Positions 45,783-57,704 are shown, numbered from the stretch's first letter. The stretch: 64,000 nt of DNA from Uranotaenia lowii (GCF_029784155.1 NC_073692.1:157943582-158007581), one strand, 5' to 3'. A program made the numbers and translations. Notes: a model not told the origin generated them from the letters alone.

Positions 45783-46518
45783 CAACCACTAATGCGGATG
45801 TGCTAGCGGACCAGTTAATTTGCCCGAACTCTTACCCCAGGGGGGGCTGTTTTTATTTTCGAGCTCTAAAAAGGGAAGAAGCGAATTGGCAATATCGTTG
45901 GGAATCAAGATCGGCTCTTTGAAAATTCGTGTAAGCGCATCTCAATCCCAAAGACTTCAAGAATGTCCAAAAAGTAAAATGATTTACCAACCTGTTGCCA
46001 AGTTCCGTCCTCCGGGTGTCCACACATAGGTCGTCGTAGTAGCCTCCACTGGATCCACGACTAGTTGGTTTCCTGCGTGCTATTCCACTTCTCACTTTCC
46101 AAACTTCCGTGATCTATTTTCTTGATCTTTTCGCGCTCAACATACGACAACCAAATTCAAGTTAGTTGATCAATTGCTACGACCGACTATTCACGACTGG
46201 CTTCTCGCAAGGTTCAAGGAATAGAGTCTTCCTTGTTTTCAGGAAAACTTCCCCAACCGCTTCCCCTAGGAGGTTTTCCTAAAACCGTCCGCATAGACAA
46301 TGCAAAAATAACACGAGAGTAATTTCAGCATTCTTTGGGGAACGCAGCCGGCCATACGTTAGTTAGCCATTTCACTTTAAGGACGCGCTCTCTATCTTAG
46401 GTCAAGAAGCGCCGCTTACACTGAGTTTCCAAGAATCTCAAAGAGTTTTACTTATATTACTAACGATATTGCCAATAAACTTCGGGGGCATATTTTGCCG
46501 CGCAACAACTTGACTGGT
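45783..46518 (+). repeat. left arm of a ~730-bp inverted duplication inside the LINE remnant
   Basis: Inverse partner of 47722-48480. Shared strings (read in plus sense here) include GATGTGCTAGC, GCAATATCGTTGGGAAT, TCAATCCCAAAGA, TCCGGGTGTCCA.ACATAGG, AGACAATGCAAAAA and TTAGTTAGCCATT. The arm ends with a piece of the LINE RT (AACGATATTGCCAATA). Bases up to about 46455 are foreign to the LINE reading; their origin is not identified. Confidence 0.85.
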
Positions 46519-46641
46519 TCCTCAGTTTCTTAACTGGACGTAAATTGACAGTTGGCACAAAGACTCTTTCTCCAGCCAGTTTTCTGCCTCCTCCGGTGTG
46601 CCCCAAGGTAGGCACCTTGGACCTATTATCTTATTGATCTA

Positions 46642-46741
46642 CCCAAGTAACATTTGAAGTTTTATAGGAGGTTATTAGATTAGAAGTTTTTGATTTATAA
46701 GAGGCTTAAGGAGTGTAGTAAAACAATCAGTGTTACTTGAG
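46642..46741. mobile_element. 100-bp MITE with TA duplication inside the LINE reverse transcriptase
   Basis: Ends CCCAAGTAACA and TGTTACTTGAG are inverse repeats, flanked by TA (46640-46641, 46742-46743). Removing the insert and one TA restores the expected LINE reading LLIYFNDVLS across the site. The pattern fits a Tc1/mariner-type MITE. Its interior contains GATTTATAAGAGGCTTAAGGAG, similar in texture to the 12-bp minisatellite unit elsewhere in the window. Confidence 0.9.
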
Positions 46742-47369
46742 TATTTTAACGATGTGCTCTCGCGCTTCGCGACTTTGTTATGCTGATGATCTTAAACTGT
46801 TCTACACCATAAACGCCCGGGACGTCATTGATTTCCTGCAAAACCAGTTAAATCTTTTTGCACAGTGCAGTGGTGCGACATCAAATGCCTGCCTCAGAAT
46901 AGCAGTAAATGTCCCTTATCAGTTTCTCACGAAGATGGCAGCCTTTCTTCGCGGATAACTTCATAGTAGATGTGTCCATTGCGCGGGTGGACCACATCAA
47001 TTATCAAGATGTAATGCTAGACCGTAAGCTGGAGTTCAAAACACAAACGCCGTTGATAAAGCAGATTTGTATTTCGATCGGCCAAGGACTTCAAGGACGT
47101 GTACTGCCTAAAGAGCCTGTATTGTAGCATAAATAGTTCGATCCATCCTGAAATACGCATAAGCTACACATATCTGCTGTTCCTACTAAAAGAACGGTAC
47201 CGAGAGGCTCGAAGCTATCTAGCGGCGCTTTTTGCATTTATGCCCTCAGACACCTAAACTGGCAAGCTCCGTTTCACCTGCCAAGCTACGAACATCAATG
47301 TCATCTCATAGACATGGATGCTCTTTAAGCCCGAAGAAATGCAACAAGAGCCTCTTTCGTCGCTGATCC

Positions 47370-47441
47370 TCTGACCTCGCGATTCGATTGTCCTGTGCTA
47401 CTGGCTCTGACCTCGCGATTCGATTGTCCTGTGCTACTGGA
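47370..47441 (+). repeat. perfect 36-bp tandem duplication
   Basis: Two exact adjacent copies starting TCTGACCTCGCGATTCGATT (47370-47405 and 47406-47441). They lie in the decayed LINE C-terminal region, which reads LTSRFDCPVLL-like in each copy. The exact identity shows a recent event in old sequence. Confidence 0.95.
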
Positions 47442-47721
47442 AGCTATCCGCTCAACTGCTTTTCCGAGCACTTCGACTTTGACTTTTCGGAGAAAAATTA
47501 TAAGTACACTGAGAAATCTTTAGTCAGATGTAAATTTTGTGTATTTTTTAATTTTTAATTCAAGTCATCTTTTGGGCGTATACTTGGTCTGTTGATTGAA
47601 TAAACAAGTAAACAAACAGATCAGATTTTATCATTGAAATAATCTAACCACTCAGCGGAAAAGGCCATAAAACGTTCAGAAATATTGACATAAGGAGAAC
47701 GTATATTACATTAGAGTCTTG

Positions 47722-48480
47722 AAATGTGTTGCGTGGCAACTAATGCTTCCGAAGCATATTGGCAATATCGTTAGTAATTTTAGTGAAACTCTTTGAAGAT
47801 CTAGATTTACTCAGTGTAAGCGACGCTTCTTGACCTAAGATCGAGAGGGCGTCCTTGAAGCGCAATGGCTAACTAGGGGATGGTCGACTACGACCACCAA
47901 AAAAATGCTTAAACTACTCGCGCGTCTTTTTTGCATTGTCTGGGCATTGGGTTTGAGGAAAACCTCAGAAGAAGGGCGGTGGAAAAAATTTTCCTGAAAG
48001 CTGGCAAGACATGAGCCAGCTCTCTATCCCTGGAACCTTTTTATGAGTCGGATGTTGCTAAAGAGTCGTAGCTATTTAGAGTTTTAACGGAAGTAGAAAA
48101 TCGCCGTGGTTTGGAATTGTCGCCGTAGTACATTACGAGTTGAAAATCGATAGCCTTCGTAATAGTATCGAAAGTCGACGGAAGTGTCGTGATTCAAAAC
48201 TAATCCCTGTCTGACTGAAGAGGCAATCCGACGGCCTATGTTTGGACACCCGGAAGACGTAGTTGGCAATTCGTTGGTAAGTCGTTGTACTTTATTGAAT
48301 CTTTTGAGATCTTTGGGATTGAAATGCGCTTGCATTGATTTTCAAAGATCCGACCTATATTCCCAACGATATTGCCAGTTTGCTTCTTCCCTCTGTAGGG
48401 CGCGAAAACAAATTATCCCCCCTGGAGTAAGAGTCCGGGCAAAGTATCTTGGCTGCTAGCACATCTGCCTTCGCAGATGG
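47722..48480 (-). repeat. right arm of the inverted duplication
   Basis: Reverse-complement relative of 45783-46518, about three-quarters identical by eye. It includes the inverse of the LINE piece around AACGATATTGCCAATA at 47755-47780, so the junction between LINE and foreign segment is shared by both arms. The minus-strand open frame at 48084-48335 (starting MQAHFNPKDLKRFNKV) lies in this arm. It is broken in the other arm and has no recognised domain. Confidence 0.85.
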
Positions 48481-48489
48481 CGCAAAAGT

Positions 48490-49640
48490 GCTAGTAGTAA
48501 TATTCGCGACTATTGAGATTAAATAGGTAAAATATCCACTACGTAAAAAATGTTCAGGTAAACTGGTTTATTTAGTTACGCTTACTAGAGGATTGGTTTT
48601 TCAAAGTATTTTTTTTTTAATTTTAGCTTGACCGGCACTTATTTTGTACAGTTTCAAGCTCTGCGTCCTTTGATTTTTAACAATATTTGACATAAGTCAA
48701 ACAAGGGTTTTTTGTTCTAAGATTTACTTTTGAAATTCTGTTTTTTAAACCACAATCATCAAAGGTTTCACCAACCTTTTTAATTCGAAAATCGAAATTT
48801 ACAAGCTTTCGATGTTTGAAAAAGTCATATCTTTTTATCTGGACTTCATCGAATAAAGCTTCCATATGAATAAATAAAAGCAATCATAAGAAAAAAAATG
48901 GCTATAGAGTCATTTATTTAAACAAGTAAGATAATATGTTGACGTTAGTATGAAATAATTTTCTATTATTCATAATAGAAATACTTCATTATTCAGAAAA
49001 AAGAAAAAGTGGCATAGATCATTGAATAATGCAGTCTATTTCAATAGTTTTCATAAAGAAATATACTTAGATACATTTGTGAACAGAACCAATCACAGAG
49101 AGTTGACTTCAAAAATTTAATGTAATCTAAATCAAATGTGTGGTGGTAGATGAAACTCTATCTATATCTACTACTTGATAATATTTGGCCCGTGCTGTAC
49201 AAAAATTTGGTATGTGATGATAATGGTTCTAAATAAAAATCCACCCGTTAATTTTCACCATAATTTTATTCAAAATTTCTATCCTGTAAGGTTTAACTGT
49301 AAATGTAAGGTTTTGAATGCGATTCTAATGTTATTAGTAGTTTTATCATTTTTTCAATTTCTCTGAAAAATGATGGAATAATGGCTGAAGTAATGGCTGA
49401 AGTAATGGCTGAAAAATTTGAGTGATCGAATCCGTTCAGGCCTGTCCCGACCTAAATTGCATCACGGAGAAAAACGCTGTAGATAATAAATTTGTCAACA
49501 GATCTTTTTAAAATTTTCAGAAAACAAAATAAAACGCAATATCTAGCTTTGGGCTTATTTACTCATTTATATTAAAAACAATATTCATTCAATCGCATTT
49601 TTCATTACATTCTGTTCATTTAATTTTGTACACATTTTAC
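48490..49640. other. AT-rich non-coding stretch with one short tandem repeat, no gene seen
   Basis: No gene recognised. At 49379-49414 the 12-mer AATGGCTGAAGT repeats about three times. A small palindrome, TTTCTATTATTCATAATAGAAA, lies near 48960-48981. Confidence 0.45.
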
Positions 49641-49649
49641 TGCAACTTC

Positions 49650-49840
49650 TTCTTTACAGAAATCAACTTTTCTTCATTTTTTCCTCAGTATAGAACTCCT
49701 CGAGACATTTTCCTAGTGTTTGCTTCAAAGTAACCCAGTATTTTTCGATCAGTCTAAAGTTCCGGCGCATTGATAGGATTCATGTCCTTGGGCACAAAAG
49801 TCAACACATTGGGTCCAGATTTCTCCAAGGCATTATTTGA
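49650..49840 (-). pseudogene. Tc1/mariner-type transposase remnant (third catalytic residue region)
   Basis: The minus strand reads LEKSGPNVLTFVPKDMNP then INAPEL in one frame, and continues after a one- or two-base shift as RLIEKYWVTLKQTLGKCLEEF. The pattern NxPELRxIEKYW is characteristic of the C-terminal catalytic block of IS630/Tc1/mariner transposases, where the Glu of IEKYW is the last acidic residue of the triad. Only this fragment is visible; the upstream catalytic aspartates and the DNA-binding domain are not found. Inverted ends belonging to it were not identified. Confidence 0.75.
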
Positions 49841-49899
49841 ATAGTGAAATGATCGAGAATAGGTCAAAAGGGAGCTTTTTGAACTGACCCAAAAATGCA

Positions 49900-52800
49900 G
49901 ATTTAGATACGACAAGCTTTAGCAGAAAAACGTTACAACCGTTTTTGGCTTTGTTGAAAATAACGATTTTTATCGAAAAGTTTTGTATTTATCTTTATTT
50001 TTTTTTGACGCCTTTAAAACTAATCAAAGTTAACAAAAATATATCAGCTTATAAGACGATTTAATAACAACTTAAGTTTTTAAAATCGGTTAGTAGTTAT
50101 GCAGCTTGAGCAAAAATTGTAAAATGGTTATTGGAAAATTGATGTTTTCATCCAAAAAAAAAAAAACAAAAATCACAGTTAAATGCTAGTTGCACGTATT
50201 ACAAGACAAAAAATCATTTTTTTTTTATTTGATCATAAAATATATAAAATAACATACAATTTGAAAAAAAAAATTGAAAAATAGTATTGGTTTCCATTTT
50301 GTATAGAATTACCCCGTAGGACCCTGATAGAAGATTAAAAATTTCACTCAAAACTGTCACCACACAAATAAATTTTGACTGTATTTCATTTCATTGCATT
50401 ACTCAGAGTCCCAAATAACGTTTGATATCAAACCTTGCTGTTAACATAGAGTCGCATTAGAAATGATAACTCAAATCGTTAACAATGTTAATGCAAATCG
50501 CAACTTCTACCAAAAATGTAAACGATCGTAAAAATGGTTACTTAAATTCGGTATAAATCGGAAATGATAAAAAGTCCGCCATGTTTGCAAATTTGTTCTC
50601 CCGTGTGGGATTTAAGTGAAAGAACAACCTTGTTGTTCTCTCTGCGACCAGCTGTGCAACCAGATTGTTAAAAATCAGATGGTTCAATGGGATAAATTGT
50701 CTAATGAGAGAAGCAGCAAATATTGTCCCTGGAAATGATTTGCGCGCATTGAGAGCAAAACTTGCGCTCTCTTTCAGGTTGTACGGATAAGGTTTTGAAA
50801 ATCATCCAGTTTATATGCTTAAGCCAGAAGTAAAAATATGTATGTAGATTGCCTCCACTTTGGTAGTTGAATGCTGTTTTTTTTTCGAATTTTATACGAT
50901 GATTCTCTGATGTCTATGAATCGTATATCAAAATTTGTTGAGAAATATACATACAAAAATGTTTGCTGGGCAATTTCAAGTCCCGAAAAAAAGTTGAGAT
51001 TTTTTTGTACAAAATAATGATGAGTTTTGTACAAAACAAATGTGCACCGTCGGTTTCCGAATTACTCCATTTTCTCCAACTTTAAAAAAACGACAATTGA
51101 AATAATACAGTGTCAAAAATACATTTAAAAATATCTTTATTCAGATTTTTCTGAAAAAAGTTTTTTTACCGGCCTTATAAGAAATGTTTTCATACTTTCT
51201 GTTACTGGCCTTTATAAAACCTTTGTCAGAGAAAAAACTGTACAAAACGTCAGAATCAGATACGAAATTGGCTTACATTCAAGTCACTTCCTTTGTTGAT
51301 TATTTTGGTACAGCCACATTTTAATTAAAAAATCGAATTTCAAATTTGGATCATTTAAAAAACCTGGAGAACACATTATATTTTTGCTAAAAACTATCGA
51401 AATGATCAAGATTTTGAATCGAAGATATTAAGTATTGCATAAACATGGAAAAAGTTCATTTTCACGACCTGGACCAAGATGCTATAATTTTGAAAACCTT
51501 TGAAATCAAAATCATCAATGTATTAGGTTTGGCTATGGGCTTAAATTTTATTAAGTGTGGTCGAAAAAAAAACTAAATTAGGCTTCAAGAACTTAGTTGT
51601 TGTTAAAAAATACAGAAGATCGCGATCTGTGGCAGAATAAACATTTCCAGTTGGACAAAATCAATACCAAAGTCATATGAACTATTGAAAAAATTCATTC
51701 AATATATTTTTTCAAAACCCAGTGGAGAAATACTATTCGAATTCGATGATTCGAAGAATTCATTTAAAATCAATAAATATGAGTTTCAGCAATCAGCTTT
51801 TGATTCACAGTTTCATTAAATACCTAGAACTAATGAAAAATTGAAATATAAATGATGTTTTTACTGACAAATCACAAGCTGACTGGTATCTCAGACAACG
51901 ACTTGGGCAATGCAAGGAATTTGAAACCATTTGAGGCCTTTTGAGTCAAAAGGATATAAATGACAAAATTGACAAAATCGAGATAATGATCTAAAACGAA
52001 TCCTTGACTGCCAAACATCATATGCTATTTTTATCCTAATTCTATTCTATTATTTCACTATGATTTGAACTCGTTAAAAAAACCCTGCTAACTGAAAGGC
52101 ACATTTTGTTTGGAACCAAGTGATTTACTTATAAAGCTATGATCATTTAGTATCCGGACACTTTATTTCGGTGATAGCTACGTTCCTTGAGCTCGGATAT
52201 GCAAAATTTTAGTTGCATTGTGTTGATTTAGAAGTATAAGGAACCACTCTTAGATGCTCACGATGTTCAAACCAAGCATCGGAGAGGGACCCTTGATCTC
52301 AAATATGTGTAAAAAGGCTAAGGTTATTGAGAATAATTGAAAAAGACCCCTTAGCTGTGCAGTAAATCCATTTCCTGACTAGTAAACATCAAGTAATTAA
52401 CTAAAAGTGAGCAGTTCAAAGATCGCAATCTGTGCAACCGATTTTTACGCAATGTGACAGATGTGTTCTGATGAACAAAAGAATTTCTGTTAAAACCGAT
52501 TTCGAATTTTTCGAGAGGCCTACTCATGAAAAGGTTCGAACCAGATTCCAATTGGTTTTTAGGTGAATTTGTGTAAAATATCATGATTTTGCAAAGGTTT
52601 TGCTTCTATGGTAAAAATAATAGATCAATACATGACTGAAAAAGTATGCAATGATAAACAAGGGAATTTATAATTCAGTAAGAGTATTTCTTGTAATCAA
52701 CGATTAATTTATTTTTGTAACTGCCCGGATTCTAAATGGTCGTAGCCTTACCCCTTTGCTGCCAATCCAAATGTCATTTCAAAAAAAAAATGTATTTTTC

Positions 52801-53940
52801 CATCGCGTCCAAAAATGTAAAAACCTGAAATCGTTTTTCATTTGAAAAGTATATGATGTAAAGAAATTTACCATCAACAGATAATCATTTCATTTCGTTT
52901 CGTGACAATTCTAGTGGACAAAATAATATCAAATTTTGTATTTTTTTTTCTTTTCTAACCCCCTATGAATTAATCATAAATTCCGGATTTCTGGTAATAA
53001 TAATATGGAGTGTGTAACGAATTTGGCTCAATGTGTATTTGTATGAGAAGATTGAGTTAACGTTGAAGCGGTTAACGACTAGCTGTAAATTTAGTATTGA
53101 ATATCGACCTATAATGTGCGGTTGAAATAAGAAAATCCAACTTTAAAAGTGGAGTATTTCAAAATTACTCTAAATTATTTCTCAAAGTGTTTGAATGGCG
53201 GCCAATATGACCCTTATCGCAGATTTTTACAGGCATTTATTAACGTGTGCAAAAAGTAGGAACGTGCGCATAGTAGGAACCAAAACAGCAAGCATAATAA
53301 AACATATTAGGGCCTTTTAAAAGTGTAAAGTGCCATTTTTCAACATCAATCCTACAACTTCTAAATTTCGTTTCTCATAATATTTTTCGTTGGGTTAAGC
53401 AGTTTGTCAAATTTTTTAGTTGATTTTTTTTTCGAGGAGTTCCAAACAAAATAAGCTAATAATATAATTTTCAAATCAATTTAAGAATTTGGGAATTTTA
53501 TTCGGGTTTCCCAATTCTGTAGTCTGAAGACTTAACTCAAAAAAGCAGGTCAGTTTTGAAATTTCCATTTTTTTTTATTTCTACGGATGCTGCATACAAG
53601 TAAGCAGGGGTTTGTGGTTTGTAAACCTGATGGCATCGGTCAAATTTGCCAAGGAAACTCAATCATAAGTTGAGCCAGGTAGTTTTCCCATTTCCCAAGT
53701 TTCTTATACTGATATTTCGTTTGCATCGTAGTGAAAGATAATAGGTATTTGAGAAAAACCAAGAGGGAGTTTTTTTCCGAACAAAACTAGAATTTTTCAT
53801 ATAAAAACTTTGAATCAAATCTGCATACTTATGTACCTTAATCTTATTTGAAAAATCTAAAAAAAAGTCACTCGTTTTTTTGAGGAAAAACGAATCTTTT
53901 CAGACAACAGGAATTTTGAAATTTTCAAGAACAGTATGAA
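49900..53940. other. AT-rich non-coding stretch, no gene seen
   Basis: About 4 kb without recognisable genes. A short repeat shared with 7758 lies near 50848 (ATTGCCTCCACTTTGGTA). Near 52148-52180 the string TAGTATCCGGACACTTTATTTCGGTG is reminiscent of a Tc1/pogo-type end but has no partner. Confidence 0.45.
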
Positions 53941-53944
53941 TTAG

Positions 53945-54360
53945 ACTCACCCTACGATTCGGAGTCTAACACCCTAATGCTGCAGGCTGCCGACGACGAT
54001 GACGTTTTGAGAACTTTCGAAATGGAGTGGAAATTTGCTTTGCAAAATTTCGTTCCAGAATATTTCCTACGGGAAGGGGGGAGACACACTTGCTTTTGCT
54101 TTGATGCTGCTACGTTATGGAGATGAATCGATTTGTTTTGTACCTTCCGAACAGGATTCGGGTTCGGTGCCAAAAACGGAGTACGCTCATAGTAACTGTG
54201 CTAGAGTAGAAACTACTATGCGGCACACCGTTAGTTTTGTCGAATTTTGGGATTGTTCCACATGCATTCGACCCTTCAGGGGTTTGATTTCATTTGCATG
54301 AAAAGTGCCCCTCAACTTTGGCGATCATCATACATGATTTCAGATGCTGAGTCAATTATG
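53945..54360. other. less AT-rich, apparently single-copy island
   Basis: Mixed-composition block containing GCCGACGACGATGACG and no relatives in the window. Overlapping open frames on both strands (about 73 and 88 codons) lack recognisable motifs and good splice boundaries. Confidence 0.35.
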
Positions 54361-54545
54361 GAAATGATTCCTGGTAAGGGTTTTCAAAAATTTCAGAAAC
54401 AGTTATTCAAATATCAAAACTAGGTCTAAGCTTGACTTTGATTGATGAATTGACTTTTTTCAACACAATTTCTTCTTAGTTTAAATACTTTCCTCAAAGG
54501 CCAAGCAGATGCATAATAGGAAAAAGTCCAAAAATATAAAGCATC

Positions 54546-55400
54546 CACTCTCTGGAGCCACTTTTGAGAAAAAAATTAAATAAGAGGTTGCAGGAAAGCC
54601 CATCCATTTTAAAGTTTCAATAAATATTTTAAAATATAAGGACCTTTTAAAAAGATATCCTTTGTAAATTATTGTTTTTATGCATTCAAATTGATAATTT
54701 TACCTTTTCTTTGATTACTCACTCTCTGGAGCCACTTCGAAAAACTGGAAACGTTAAAATTAACTTTTTTAAAAGTGTCCCCACTTCCATGTTTTTAAAA
54801 TACGAATACAAATGGATAATTTTAGTAAACTAGCTGACCCGGGTAATTTCTTTTTACATTTTACATAATAAATCGTCATAAACGTTAAACTTTATCAACA
54901 CGTCTTTAACTTCTAAGTGCTCGTGATTAAGTTTTTATGAAAATCATCTTGCAATTTTACGAGTTGTTTCCCGTTATAAGTTGATTTTGTATGGGAGCTT
55001 CCTTCCAAAAGGTTAGATTTATGAAACTATTATGCAAATCATCTTTGACCCGAAAAATCATCGGATACCTTCATTTCGACCGTCCGATAATGCGTGATGG
55101 TGTTTCAAAGAAAACGCTTCAATTTATTTTTTCAATGAGCACAGGCTAACATTTTCAAAATATCTGAAGTAACGAAGTTCTTAATACTGATTATAAAATA
55201 AATTAAATGATCCTTATGGAATGCACCTCGCCTAACACGCTGAAGAATTGACTCTCTGGAGCCACTTTAGAGGGTTTAGAAAATTAAAAATGGGTTTCCG
55301 AAAACTGCCGCTATTTTAAAACTTTCAATAAAAACTTGTATAAGATAAGAAATAAAAATAACGAAGAATGCTTTTAATGGTTATAACAGGCCGGAAGTTA
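54546..55400 (+). repeat. three diverged direct repeats headed by ACTCTCTGGAGCCACTT
   Basis: The 17-mer occurs at 54547-54563, 54721-54737 and 55251-55267. After copies 1 and 3, TTTAAA.CTTTCAATAAA-type words follow at similar distance, showing that a longer unit of about 150-175 bp was duplicated. Between copies 2 and 3, at 54833, AGCTGACCCGGGTAATTTC resembles the start of a common insect dispersed repeat (class not certain). Confidence 0.65.
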
Positions 55401-55589
55401 TTAAAGATACTTTGAAGGTTTTATGGTTTTGGGATGGAAAATATTGAAATAAATGTAGGTCGAAGGTTTATCAAATATAATTCTTCCAAATATTTCAAAG
55501 CATCGTTCAAAAGCGAAATTCTTTATTGAAGAAACTAAATTAATTTGATGAAATTCAAATTTTAGGAATCTGATCGGATCAACTGACCG

Positions 55590-57050
55590 TTATTTGAATT
55601 TTAATCCAGAACACCCTCATCTATGTTCAAAGCGCTGCTGTGACAGATCAACAACAACCTGTGAAAGCCATAAAACTCAAACGGAAGCAAAAACTTTTCG
55701 TTCACCTACACTCACTCACAGACACCCACAGAAACTCATTCGACCGGAAGTATTCTCACCCTTCATCACCACTTTTCCGGTTTTTTTTCTTAATTATTTT
55801 TTGCTTTTTCTGCTCAGGTGAATTGATCCAGTAGCACAGCAGCGACCGTCAAAAGTTATTTTCAGCTTTTGTTTTCTGTCTTCTACATTTTGTTTCTCAT
55901 TTTTCTAGATTTTTGCGACCACCAGTCGTCGTGGTGTCCAACTTTTCCATCTAGGAACGTTTGTGTGTGTTTTTTTTCCACATCCACTTTCTTTCGTTTA
56001 AAGTTCAATTTTTCCTTTTTTTTTCTTGAACACCGCACATTGGTGGCAACATTAAAAGTCGGTCAGGTGCGGATGACTTTTTGACTGACTTATAGCCGTA
56101 TGGCATCGAGTTGTAGCAACTTTGTAATTAGAACCTTCGTCAGAATTAAAAACAAATCGTTTCAAAATGCAAAAAAAATAAAAAATGGTTCCTGCTCGAA
56201 TTGAGAATTTTATAACAGAGAAAAGCTATCGGATTATCATACAAGTTCTTATCTTTTGATAAAGAGTATTGAGTTCAAAATTTTTAAATTTGTTCTATAT
56301 TTTGTGTTAAGAATATCCCAAGAACAGAATCTAATTTTTATAAAAAAAAACATAGTAAATTACTCAAATTCAATTTTGCCTGTTTTGAAACGTGAACAAA
56401 ATTTCATTCTGCCGTGATGCCGCTCACCCGGCGTTCTGTTCAAGAAAAGCAGCAGCGAATTTGATCACACGTATGGATTAAAAACGTTTTCGCGCGATGG
56501 AAATAGAGGAAGGAATTTCATTTCCTGCAGATATCATTCTGTTCGCCCAGAATGCGGGCAAGCATCACCCGACTCTCGACTTTCTTCTTAGGGTGCGACC
56601 AAGAGAGAAAAAAAATCTTCACATCCTTCAGCAACGAATGGGCAAAACGAATGGGAACCTGAAAGCATATGTTTCTGCATACTTCCATTTTTACTCCATT
56701 TTTTGCTCGTCTAGCAGCAAGGATCTTCGACAATGGTGGCATTTTTCGGAAACCCCTTTTCAATTTCTTTGCAGCCGGGGTCTGTTCCCAAAAGTGGCTC
56801 CAGAGAGTGGAAGCTCAAGCGTTTTTTTTTCTCTCTTTACTTTGCCTCGCCTTCAAGGAATGCAAAGTATGTAAACCAAGGATTTCAATTTAGTTCCTTT
56901 TTGCCGGAGCTCTCAGTTAACATGCCAATACAACACTTTGGCGAACACGCGAGCCAAAAATGGACACAGATTCACGGATGTGCTGTTGGATGTTTCGAAA
57001 AAAAAGACTCTTTAAGATTTGTTTAAATATTACTTTCAAAGTTTCTCCTA
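55590..57050. other. less AT-rich, apparently single-copy island
   Basis: About 1.4 kb of mixed composition with TTTTCTT-type pyrimidine tracts and CAACAACAACC. A 125-codon open frame (56497-56874) and others on the opposite strand overlap each other and show no family signature. The inverse of the 17-mer found at 54547 occurs at 56792-56808. It may be regulatory or untranslated exon sequence. Confidence 0.35.
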
Positions 57051-57353
57051 CAGCATCACGATTTTTGGTAATTTCGAATAAAAAAAAACCTAAAATTATA
57101 AATATTACAACATAAAGTCCTAAATCTGTGATCGAGAATAGTCAGAAGACGCCATTGTGAAGATTTTCTTCATTTACATCAACGTACAGCTGACAAGCAA
57201 AAGAATGGCAACAACCGAGAAGGTTGCTGCAGATCCATTTTGCCTGGTAGCCTTCCGGCTGCATGGACGATTTTGATATTGCTTCCAATTTTTTTTTTAA
57301 CAAACATTTTAATATCTACGAAGTAAGTATGAAATCGGAATAGCATCTGAAGG

Positions 57354-57552
57354 CTTGTGATATAGCTCAGTTGGCAAGACTGTTGTCTCCTGAGCCGATG
57401 TCCGCGAGTTCGAGCCCAAGAGTAAACATCGAACACAGTTGTACCGGATAGTTTTTCAATAACGATCCGCCAACTGCAACGTTGATAAAGTCGCGAATGC
57501 CATAAAGATGGTAAAACGACTATAATCGAAACAAAAAAAAAAAAAAAAAAAA
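57354..57552 (+). mobile_element. complete tRNA-derived SINE with perfect 15-bp target duplications
   Basis: AATAGCATCTGAAGG stands on both sides (57339-57353 and 57553-57567). The head contains a pol III A box TAGCTCAGTTGG (57363-57374) and B box GTTCGAGCC (57408-57416). A non-tRNA body of about 115 bp follows, then an A-tail ending at 57552. The first two A of the downstream duplication merge with the tail, so the limits may vary by two bases. Transcription would be by RNA polymerase III from the internal promoter; mobilisation would need LINE machinery. The preserved duplications and long A-tail indicate a young insertion. Confidence 0.95.
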
Positions 57553-57704
57553 AATAGCATCTGAAGGTAAAACCCAATTTGAGATATGTGCTACACTGCT
57601 AAGTATAAAAAAAAAATCCGTCGAAAGTTAATGGAACACCTTTTGTTTTCACCTTTTCTGGCTAAAGCTAAGTGAATTGATTTGTAAAATTCCGGATTTC
57701 AAAT

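Larger units (their letters stand above)
45070..47650 (+). pseudogene. decayed LINE (jockey-like), interrupted by other insertions
   Basis: Second LINE, opposite in orientation to the young one. Recognisable pieces in order: 45100-45350, a region before the RT ending GPEGIPSTFLKRF; 45410-45707, a long RT stretch including KKRDRRDINNFRGISVLCEISKLFELVVMD, HGFMPERSTTTNLL and YTDLSAAF (frames shift); 46460-46640, NDIANKL, LTGRKLTVGT and a GVPQG-like block, disrupted; and 46740-46900 with CYADDLKLFY (YADD at 46779-46790). From 47130 to 47600 comes the C-terminal region (YKNGTERLEAI and ILGLLIE-like). Many stops and shifts make it non-functional. It is broken by the segment 45716-46455 and by a 100-bp MITE at 46642. 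Confidence 0.85.

Noticed and set aside
52140..52210. TAGTATCCGGACACTTTATTTCGGTG looking like a Tc1/pogo terminus
   Set aside because: No inverse partner, no transposase nearby; a single end is not enough to call an element.
56497..56874. 125-codon plus-strand open frame
   Set aside because: No domain; overlapped by other frames in the same island, and composition does not look coding.
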